Made by a program: the position numbers and the translations under genes
In this document: in pieces, positions 1 to 5,424 of the stretch
Layout of the letters: each line of letters starts with the position of its first letter
Numbering within the stretch: position 1 is the first letter of the stretch
The notes under the pieces: generated by a model
Databases searched by the model: none
What the model was told of the DNA's origin: nothing
Seen by the model: the letters and a program-made list of their open reading frames with translations, nothing else
DNA from: Victivallales bacterium
GTDB taxonomy: Bacteria; Verrucomicrobiota; Lentisphaeria; Victivallales; Victivallaceae
NCBI GenBank assembly: GCA_030634125.1
Contig: DAOWBJ010000100.1
Location: 1 to 6,580 of the forward strand
Direction of reading: 5' to 3'
Length of the DNA: 6,580 bases

Positions 1-992
1 ATTTTGGGGTGTTTGGTTATGAGCTGGTAGAAGGGTGGATCTTCGTACGTTTGGTATTTTGCCGGAAAAATCTTTAATTCGGCAATTATTTTATCGTATT
101 CAGGGCGGCGGGCAGGATCTTGATCCAGCATCCGCATGATGAAATTTGATAGCTTGAGGCTTATCTCAGGACGAATCTCATCAGGCCTGATGACGGGAGC
201 GCTTGCCCTGACTTCCAGTATGTCTTCATCTTCATTAGCTTGCTTGAAGGGTCTTTTACCGGTCAATAATTTATAGATTGTTACACCAAGACTGAATATA
301 TCACCTTTATTGTCTTCACAACCATCTAATAATTTTTCGGGACTGACATAGTCTGGACTGCCGTATGAGCCTAGTTCCGAAAGTAATGACTGAGATTGAA
401 CATCGTGAAGAGCATACGCAAGTCCGAAATCAGTAATTTTCGCATTGTTATCCGAATCAAGAAGTATGTTCGCCGGTTTTATGTCATGATGGACAACGCC
501 GGCTTCGAGAGCTGCCTGCAAAGCATTTGTCACTTCCAGCATCCAGGTCAAAACCCGGGCTATCTTCAATTTTGGATTTTGCATGATCTGGTCTTCCAGG
601 GTGCCGTTTGGCATGTACTGCATTATCAAAAAACATTGCCCCTCAAACTGTCCACAGGTATAAATCGGCACTATTCCGGGATGATTCAAGCTGGCGGCAA
701 CCCGCCCTTCATGCAGAAAAATTTTAGTAAACTGAGGAGAATTCTCGTTTTCTAAAAATATTTTTATAGCGATTTCGCGGTCAAGCGTCAGATCCAGAGA
801 CCGGTATACAACAGCACCGCCGCCGACACCGCATTCTTCCTCCAGTAAGTATGAATTGAACCATTTGGGCACAATTAACGGAGCCGCACAAGTCGGACAG
901 GGTACTTTTGCAAAAGCTTTGAAATTAGTAACATCAAGCTTTTGATTGCATTGATGACAGAAAATACGTAATTTTGGCGCGTTGCTTGTCAT
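1..992 (-). CDS. Zinc-ribbon Ser/Thr protein kinase (Hanks type), 3' end beyond the window
   Basis: The frame is open from an ATG at 992 down to the window edge, giving 330 visible residues with no stop, so the C-terminus is missing. Residues 12-35 hold two CxxC pairs (C12/C15 and C32/C35), a likely zinc ribbon. A complete kinase domain follows at about residues 48-310. It has a glycine loop (GVGGGAVVY, 55-63), the ATP-anchoring lysine K77 (EIAIK), a probable alpha-C glutamate E95, the catalytic loop HHDIKPAN (168-175) with D170 and N175, DFG at 188-190, SPE at 217-219 and DIFSLG at 231-236. All catalytic residues are present, so the enzyme should phosphorylate Ser/Thr of unknown targets. The HRD arginine is histidine. 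No membrane segment is visible, but one could lie in the missing part. The start overlaps the stop of the upstream hydrolase gene as ATGA and has no clear Shine-Dalgarno of its own, which suggests coupled translation. The zinc-ribbon-plus-kinase layout resembles kinases of Lentisphaerota and relatives (from memory). Confidence 0.93.
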   Translation of the reverse strand, partial: MTSNAPKLRIFCHQCNQKLDVTNFKAFAKVPCPTCAAPLIVPKWFNSYLLEEECGVGGGAVVYRSLDLTLDREIAIKIFLENENSPQFTKIFLHEGRVAASLNHPGIVPIYTCGQFEGQCFLIMQYMPNGTLEDQIMQNPKLKIARVLTWMLEVTNALQAALEAGVVHHDIKPANILLDSDNNAKITDFGLAYALHDVQSQSLLSELGSYGSPDYVSPEKLLDGCEDNKGDIFSLGVTIYKLLTGKRPFKQANEDEDILEVRASAPVIRPDEIRPEISLKLSNFIMRMLDQDPARRPEYDKIIAELKIFPAKYQTYEDPPFYQLITKHPK

Positions 993-1786
993 ATTAATTT
1001 ATCCAATATTATTGTTTCAAGTGTCCTGTTTTGCTCTATCACCTTCATTATAATATCATTTCTTTGCATTTTTTCCAGTTGTTCACGCGCCAAAGTGCGT
1101 ACTAATTCATAATCATTGCATTCTGAGCTGGCATGCACAAGCATAAGAACCTTAGTTCGTTCCGTCAATAAATCGCTCAAAGCTCCAATGGCATCAGTAT
1201 TATTAAGGTGTCCGTTAATACCGGCAATACGTTTCTTGAGATGAATCTGGCGATCTGAACGGCGCAGCATATCTAAATCATAATTAGATTCCAGAACCAG
1301 AATGTCGCAGTCTCTCAAGTGCCGCTTCACTAAATTATTAATCACTCCCAGATCAGAAGCAAAACCAATTTTTTTATCTTCGCAGCTGATTTCAAAACCA
1401 ACTGTATCAATCGCGTCATGCTGTACAGTAAACGGCCAAATACTCATTCCAAGCAATGGAATTTCACTTCCTGTAGTAAATTCACAAATATTTTTTGGCA
1501 ATTTATGCTCTTTCTTCTTCTTGAGATACTGCAAGGTTTCAAAAGAGACATATAGAGGAATCTTGAATTGATCGCAAAAAATGCGGCATCCCTTGAGGTG
1601 ATCGTCGTGTTCGTGAGACAATAATACCGCTTGAATCGAGGAAGGGTCGACATTAACTTCGAGCATACGTCGAATAAGTTCTTTGCGGCTGAAACCCGCG
1701 TCTATCAAAATATTACCATCTGCTGAATGTACAACAAATGAATTGCCGCCACTCCCGCTGCCAAGCGCGGTAATTCCTAAACTCAT
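989..1786 (-). CDS. walJ: MBL-fold metallo-hydrolase of the WalJ/YycJ family
   Basis: This 265-residue protein is about the length of Bacillus WalJ/YycJ. The N-terminus carries the family glycine motif GSGSGGNS (9-16) and LIDAGFS (27-33). The metal-binding motif SHEHDDH lies at 57-63, giving H58, H60, D62 and H63. Further likely ligands are H123 (QHDA) and D145 (ASDLG). Other family-like segments are LESNYD (165-170), NGHLNN (191-196) and VHASSECN (217-224). The fold binds two metal ions and hydrolyses phosphodiesters. Bacillus homologues have been linked to DNA exonuclease activity and repair, and the protein should be cytosolic. An in-frame ATG at 1843 would add 19 residues, but I chose the ATG at 1786: it has AAGGA 8 nt upstream and puts the conserved MSLGITALGSGSGG directly at the N-terminus. 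The longer start would also lie upstream of the predicted transcription start. The gene heads a unit with the kinase (4-nt overlap). The family is secure; the exact nucleic-acid role is inferred. Confidence 0.9.
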   Translation of the reverse strand: MSLGITALGSGSGGNSFVVHSADGNILIDAGFSRKELIRRMLEVNVDPSSIQAVLLSHEHDDHLKGCRIFCDQFKIPLYVSFETLQYLKKKKEHKLPKNICEFTTGSEIPLLGMSIWPFTVQHDAIDTVGFEISCEDKKIGFASDLGVINNLVKRHLRDCDILVLESNYDLDMLRRSDRQIHLKKRIAGINGHLNNTDAIGALSDLLTERTKVLMLVHASSECNDYELVRTLAREQLEKMQRNDIIMKVIEQNRTLETIILDKLI

Positions 1787-1794
1787 AAATTTAT

Positions 1795-1799
1795 TCCTT
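1795..1799 (-). promoter_or_regulatory. Shine-Dalgarno that fixes the walJ start
   Basis: On the minus strand this reads AAGGA within AAAAGGAAT, 8 nt before the ATG at 1786. The alternative ATG at 1843 has no comparable site, so this motif supports the shorter protein. Confidence 0.65.
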
Positions 1800-1804
1800 T
1801 TAGA

Positions 1805-1836
1805 TTGAAAATAAGCATTTGAGAAATTACTATAAT
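1805..1836 (+). promoter_or_regulatory. Candidate rightward promoter for rpoN
   Basis: A perfect TATAAT lies at 1831-1836, about 54 nt before the rpoN ATG. The best -35 match, TTGAAA (1805-1810), is 20 bp upstream, longer than the usual 16-18. With 17-bp spacing the same -35 would pair with TACTAT (1828-1833), a 4/6 match. Either reading predicts a start near 1840-1843. This box forms an inverted repeat with the opposing -10 at 1847-1852. Confidence 0.4.
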
Positions 1837-1846
1837 ATAACATAAA

Positions 1847-1875
1847 ATTATATCAACAAAAGCTTTGGAATTAAA
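1847..1875 (-). promoter_or_regulatory. Candidate leftward promoter for walJ-kinase (extended -10)
   Basis: On the minus strand a perfect -10 hexamer TATAAT (1852-1847) is preceded directly by TGA, giving the extended -10 form TGnTATAAT. Seventeen bases further upstream is only a weak -35 (TTTAAT, 1875-1870), which an extended -10 can tolerate. The predicted transcription start is near 1840, leaving a leader of roughly 54 nt before the walJ ATG. The region is very AT-rich, so chance matches are possible. Confidence 0.5.
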
Positions 1876-1889
1876 AACGAGAAATTATA

Positions 1890-3329
1890 ATGGCAGATGC
1901 CTTTTTAAATCAAAATATTGAACAAAAACAAGAACAGATTCTAGCGAGACATCAGATACAATCGCTGGAAGTCCTTCTGACCCCATTGCTTGAACTGCAG
2001 GAAAAAATTGATCAGGAACTTAATAGTAATCCAGTTATTGAGCAGGAAAAAAGTTCAGTAGAAGAGCTTGCCGGTGATCCGCTGCATTCTGAAGCAACCA
2101 ATACCGACAGCAGTGAAAAAAATAATGATGATGAAAATGATTTTGCTGAAATGTTGAAAATCGCGGAATCGTGGCATGACCGCGGAAGCTTCAGCAATTA
2201 CAATTCATCCCCCGCGGACGCGCAGAACAAACGCGACTTCATGTTTAATTCGCTCGTTGAACAACCATCGCTGCAGCAGCAATTGCTCGAACAACTTAAT
2301 TTGACGGAGTGCAGCCCTGAAATCGCACAGGCGGCTGAGTTTGTAATCGGCAGTATTGACGGAATCGGTTACCTGACAACTCACCCCGCGGATATAGCCA
2401 TGGCTGCTAAATGCGACATGAAAAAAGTCAAGGAAGCGATAAAGCTTGTCCAGTCTTTTGATCCGCCGGGCATAGGAGCGGTTGATTTGCGTGAATGTCT
2501 GCTTATACAACTGGACCGGCGTCAACAGAAAAATCCACAACTGCGCGAACTTATTTCTAAATACCTTGAAGAAATCGGACGCAATCACCTGCCGCAAGTG
2601 GCTAAAGCGATGCATATTTCCATTGATGAATTAACATCCCTGATTGCTCAGCTCAAAGAGTTGAGCCCGTTACCCGGTTCGGCGCTTTCCCCGTCATCAG
2701 AATTGTATGTTTTGCCGGAACTAACCGTTGAAAAAAAAGGCGATGAATATGTAATATCCTCTAATGACAGTTATTTACCAAGCTTGAAAATATCGCAGAC
2801 ATACCTTGATCTACTGAAGAATCCTGACACGAACGCGGAAACTAAAGCTTATATCAAAGAAAAGCTCCTGGCGGCGCGAATGCTTATCAAAAGTTTAAGT
2901 CAGCGCCAAAGTACTATCCGCCGGATTGCCCAGGTTATTCTGGATTCTCAATATGATTTTCTGGAACAGGGCATAGAACACCTTAAGCCATTGACTATGC
3001 AGCAGGTTGCCGACAAATTAGGGCTGCATGAAACCACTATCAGCCGTGCGATAGCTAATAAATACCTGAAAACTCCAAACGGCATGTATGAATTTAAATT
3101 CTTCTTCACCGGCGGTTATCAAACAAATGACGGTGAAGAAATTTCATCCAGAGGGATCAAAGAAAAAATTAAAGATTTAATTGCCGCCGAAAACAAAGCT
3201 AAACCACTTTCCGACAACAAAATATCGCAGCTGTTAAAAGACAACGGGCTGAGCGTGGCGCGCAGAACGATAGCTAAATATCGCGAACAATTAGGAATTC
3301 AAGCAACAAATTTAAGACGAAAATTTTAG
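1890..3329 (+). CDS. rpoN: RNA polymerase sigma-54 factor RpoN
   Basis: This complete 479-residue sigma-54 has a length typical of the family. Region I (about 1-50) is the Q/L-rich activator-responsive segment, with repeated Q, L and I (for example RHQIQSLEVLL at 20-30). Region II (about 51-100) is acidic and low in complexity, rich in D, E, N and S, as is usual for this variable linker. The core-binding region (about 115-310) includes the family motif FDPPGIGAVDLRECLLIQL (190-208). The DNA-binding part has a helix-turn-helix around 367-391 (MQQVADKLGLHETTISRAI) followed by the FKFFFTGGY segment (402-410). The RpoN box ARRTIAKYRE, which reads the -24 element, is at 457-466. The protein directs core RNA polymerase to -24/-12 promoters and needs an AAA+ enhancer-binding activator to open DNA. 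The ribosome site is weak (GAGA, 7 nt before the ATG). No lptB, hpf or ptsN, its neighbours in many proteobacteria, is adjacent. All functional regions are intact. Confidence 0.98.
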   Translation: MADAFLNQNIEQKQEQILARHQIQSLEVLLTPLLELQEKIDQELNSNPVIEQEKSSVEELAGDPLHSEATNTDSSEKNNDDENDFAEMLKIAESWHDRGSFSNYNSSPADAQNKRDFMFNSLVEQPSLQQQLLEQLNLTECSPEIAQAAEFVIGSIDGIGYLTTHPADIAMAAKCDMKKVKEAIKLVQSFDPPGIGAVDLRECLLIQLDRRQQKNPQLRELISKYLEEIGRNHLPQVAKAMHISIDELTSLIAQLKELSPLPGSALSPSSELYVLPELTVEKKGDEYVISSNDSYLPSLKISQTYLDLLKNPDTNAETKAYIKEKLLAARMLIKSLSQRQSTIRRIAQVILDSQYDFLEQGIEHLKPLTMQQVADKLGLHETTISRAIANKYLKTPNGMYEFKFFFTGGYQTNDGEEISSRGIKEKIKDLIAAENKAKPLSDNKISQLLKDNGLSVARRTIAKYREQLGIQATNLRRKF

Positions 3330-3338
3330 GCTTAAGCC
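3329..3338. repeat. 10-bp perfect palindrome at the rpoN stop
   Basis: GGCTTAAGCC begins on the last base of the rpoN stop codon. Its halves recur as TAAGCC (3400-3405) and GGCTTA (3412-3417), so these segments could pair with each other in alternative ways in an RNA. The function is unknown and it may be chance. Confidence 0.3.
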
Positions 3339-3399
3339 AAGTGCATACCCCAGCTAATTATTAACCTCTAACCCTATTAAAAAATCATAATACGAAATT

Positions 3400-3417
3400 T
3401 AAGCCGCGACAGGCTTA
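3400..3417 (+). terminator. Short hairpin downstream of rpoN, possible weak terminator
   Basis: TAAGCC (3400-3405) and GGCTTA (3412-3417) form a 6-bp stem with a 6-nt loop. No T-run follows directly; the nearest is TTTTT around 3437-3441, roughly 20 nt downstream. It therefore does not meet the usual form of an intrinsic terminator. It is the only notable stem between rpoN and the ftsQ promoter. Confidence 0.3.
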
Positions 3418-3444
3418 CTTAATCATGAAAAAAGAGTTTTTGAA

Positions 3445-3473
3445 TTGATAATGCCGGGTAATTGTGTTATATT
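3445..3473 (+). promoter_or_regulatory. Strong-looking sigma-70-type promoter for ftsQ
   Basis: A -35 of TTGATA (3445-3450, 5/6) is separated by 17 bp from a -10 of TATATT (3468-3473, 5/6). TG at 3465-3466 gives an extended -10 (TGTTATATT). The predicted transcription start is near 3480, about 15 nt before the ftsQ ATG. This is the best match to a housekeeping promoter in the window. It suggests that ftsQ is transcribed independently of rpoN. Confidence 0.6.
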
Positions 3474-3494
3474 GGGGAAGAGATAATCTAATAT

Positions 3495-4298
3495 ATGGGA
3501 AAAAAAGTGGCAAAAAAAAAGAACAGCAAAAAAAACAGTAAAGCTGTAAATTCAAAGGAAAAACAAAAATTTCTAAGAGTTATTCTTGTCTTTTTGATAA
3601 TTTGCTTTTCTCTTGTCGCGATTGCTTTTGCCTGCCGGGGAGTTTTCCGGGTTCTATTTACCAAAAATGAACGCTTAATTTTGCGCAGAGTAAAACTTGT
3701 CGGCATGGAATCCAGACGCAGCAATGCTTTGATAAAATACCTGAAACTGAATTTATATAACGATAATCTTTTCGACATTGATATTGCCAAAATAAGGCGG
3801 AAAATTGAAAAAATATCTTATATAAAAAGTGCCCGCGTATATCGGGTTTTACCTGACACCCTCAAAATAGTGATTACTCAACGCGTCCCAATTGCCTATT
3901 TGTTTAGATACGGCGCCAAGTGGGTCGTTGATGAAGATGCCGTGGTGATGAACAAAAAATACTGCATGAAATTAAAATATTCTTTGCCGGTTATTACAGG
4001 ATTCAGATATAAAAAACTTAGATCAGGCGAAAAAATACCGAACTTAACCCAGGCGATAAACCTTCTCAAACTGACTACTTCCGAATTTCGAAAATTTAAA
4101 ATAAGTTCAATTTCACTCGAAAATACAAGGAAAATAACTTTTGTAATGATAAAAAAACGGCGAGCCTACAAAGTATTAATGCCCAAAAATGATATAAACG
4201 ATATGTTGCAGGTATTACGCTATGCGCTACAGCAGAAACAAGGCAAACATAAGTCTACAATCGACTTAACCTATGAGAATCAAGTCATCTTCCGGTAA
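3495..4298 (+). CDS. ftsQ: Cell division protein FtsQ (POTRA-domain divisome component)
   Basis: This 267-residue protein has the FtsQ/DivIB layout. A very basic cytoplasmic tail (1-26, mostly K, N and S) is followed by one transmembrane helix at about 27-47, then an extracytoplasmic POTRA domain (about 61-132) and the FtsQ beta domain to the end. Hallmarks are RRVKLVG (64-70), the N-F-D-I segment around 91-97, KSARVYRVLPDTLKI (111-125) and QRVPIAYL (129-136). The C-terminus DLTYENQVIFR matches the family ending. FtsQ bridges early and late divisome proteins, usually through FtsB/FtsL. The gene stands alone, not between mur/ddl genes and ftsA/ftsZ. Its last 14 bp overlap convergent alr. I chose the ATG at 3495; a GTG at 3507, with GGGA 6 nt upstream, would shorten the tail by four residues. 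It is visibly more AT-rich than alr and aroA, and it starts with three long A-runs. Sequence identity to characterised FtsQ proteins is probably low, but the domain order is convincing. Confidence 0.88.
   Translation: MGKKVAKKKNSKKNSKAVNSKEKQKFLRVILVFLIICFSLVAIAFACRGVFRVLFTKNERLILRRVKLVGMESRRSNALIKYLKLNLYNDNLFDIDIAKIRRKIEKISYIKSARVYRVLPDTLKIVITQRVPIAYLFRYGAKWVVDEDAVVMNKKYCMKLKYSLPVITGFRYKKLRSGEKIPNLTQAINLLKLTTSEFRKFKISSISLENTRKITFVMIKKRRAYKVLMPKNDINDMLQVLRYALQQKQGKHKSTIDLTYENQVIFR
3500..3535 (+). repeat. Three A-homopolymer runs (7, 9 and 8 A) at the start of ftsQ
   Basis: Runs of A lie at 3500-3506, 3512-3520 and 3528-3535 and encode the lysine-rich tail. Read in frame, they include the slippery heptamers A AAA AAG (ending at 3521) and A AAA AAC (ending at 3536). 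A -1 shift at the first heptamer meets TAA at 3539-3541. A +1 shift meets TAA at 3547-3549. Slippage of polymerase or ribosome would therefore abort the protein early. Confidence 0.6.
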
Positions 4299-5424
4299 AA
4301 AATTTCTGTTCACCTTCTTTTATATACACACACTTCGCTCTAGGAGTTATGGCACACAAAATATCCTGAGCAGGAGCGTTTTTCATCTCCGCCCAGCTCT
4401 GTAAAAGGATTGTTTCATCCCCCTGTCTGCCGATGTAGACAACTTCATCGCCACATTCCGCGTCAGGAACCCGGCTTAAGTCAACTGTTGTGTAATCCAT
4501 TGACACACGCCCGATTATCGGGCACTTATGTCCTCGAATCAAAACATGCCCGCGATTCGATAGAGCTATAGGTAAACCATCAGCATAACCGGCGGCAACA
4601 GTCCCGACTAAAGTATCTTTTTCCAGACAATGCGTTTTGCCATAACCGATGAAAGCCCCGGCAGGTAATTCACGCACCAGCACCAGCTTGGCCTTGAATG
4701 ACACAACCGCCTGCAAGCCAAGCTTTTCAGGATCACTGCATCCGTAAATATTCAAGCCCGGACGAACCCGGTTAAAAGGTTCTTTGTAAGCTTGCGGATA
4801 ATTATTTATTCCGTCACTGTTGGCAGTATGGATATTTTCAAAGGAAATACCATCCGCCTCAAGGTCTTTAATCAATGACTGGAAATTTTCTATCTGTTTA
4901 TGTGTGTATTCATCTTCAGCATTGTCCGCGACCGGGAAATGTGAATAAATACCAATACATTCGAGATTCGGCAGTTTAATGATTTTTTTTATTTCATGAT
5001 GAGCTTTTTTGAGGAGTATTCCAAGCCGTCCCATACCTGAATCAACCAGTATTTGATACTGAACCGATTTATTTTGTTTTACAGCTTCCGCGCTGATTCT
5101 TTGAGCACCCGCAAATTCATTGACCGGCAGAATAATATCAGCTTCGACCGCAACAGGGATTTCATCAGGCAGAATATTACCCAAAACCATTACCGGCAGA
5201 CCCATTGTTTTCAGCTCCAAAGCTTCATTGACATCGGCGACACCGAAACTGTCCGCTCCGGCCTCCACGCAAACTTTCGCGACTTCCATCACTCCGAGAC
5301 CGTAAGCGTTTGCTTTGAGCACAGCGGTAACATTACCGGGCGCAACAGACTTGCGGACTTTTTGAAAATTGCTCTTAATTTTACCGAGGTCAACCTCAAG
5401 AGTTACACGATTACTGGATTTCAT
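4285..5424 (-). CDS. alr: Alanine racemase, PLP-dependent
   Basis: This 379-residue protein has the full length of the family. It interconverts L- and D-alanine in the cytosol, supplying D-alanine for peptidoglycan. The PLP-binding lysine is K37 in AVLKANAYGLG (34-44), at the start of the TIM-barrel domain. Phosphate- and ring-contacting segments include ANSDG (201-205) and RPGLNIYG (221-228), with R221 the probable pyridine-nitrogen contact. The C-terminal beta domain carries the second catalytic base, Y261 in IGYGKT, then AAGYADG (277-283) and GRVSMDYTTVDLS (305-317), the substrate-gate region. The start ATG at 5424 lies inside the end of aroA (14-bp overlap) and has GGGAG 9 nt upstream, so it can be translated from the aroA message. 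Its 3' end overlaps ftsQ on the opposite strand. All catalytic residues are present. Confidence 0.97.
   Translation of the reverse strand: MKSSNRVTLEVDLGKIKSNFQKVRKSVAPGNVTAVLKANAYGLGVMEVAKVCVEAGADSFGVADVNEALELKTMGLPVMVLGNILPDEIPVAVEADIILPVNEFAGAQRISAEAVKQNKSVQYQILVDSGMGRLGILLKKAHHEIKKIIKLPNLECIGIYSHFPVADNAEDEYTHKQIENFQSLIKDLEADGISFENIHTANSDGINNYPQAYKEPFNRVRPGLNIYGCSDPEKLGLQAVVSFKAKLVLVRELPAGAFIGYGKTHCLEKDTLVGTVAAGYADGLPIALSNRGHVLIRGHKCPIIGRVSMDYTTVDLSRVPDAECGDEVVYIGRQGDETILLQSWAEMKNAPAQDILCAITPRAKCVYIKEGEQKFFTGR

Noticed and set aside
396..755. 119-residue open frame on the plus strand
   Set aside because: It is antisense to the conserved kinase domain, which explains the sequence fully.
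974..988. TGGCGC-N5-TTGT on the plus strand, similar to a sigma-54 promoter
   Set aside because: The near-invariant GC of the -12 element is GT, and it would drive transcription antisense to walJ. It is explained by coding and overlap sequence.
1787..1843. 19-residue N-terminal extension of the WalJ-like protein from the ATG at 1843
   Set aside because: The downstream ATG has a good ribosome site and matches the family N-terminus. The longer start lies at or before the predicted transcription start.
2869..2884. Resemblance to a sigma-54 -24/-12 promoter (TGGC...TGCT with the right GG/GC spacing) inside rpoN
   Set aside because: It lies in a conserved coding segment (LLAARML), has several mismatches, and no gene starts downstream where one would be expected.
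3425..3448. Seven-codon reading frame (MKKEFLN) upstream of ftsQ, considered as a leader peptide
   Set aside because: It overlaps the -35 of the ftsQ promoter and has no ribosome site or attenuator structure after it.
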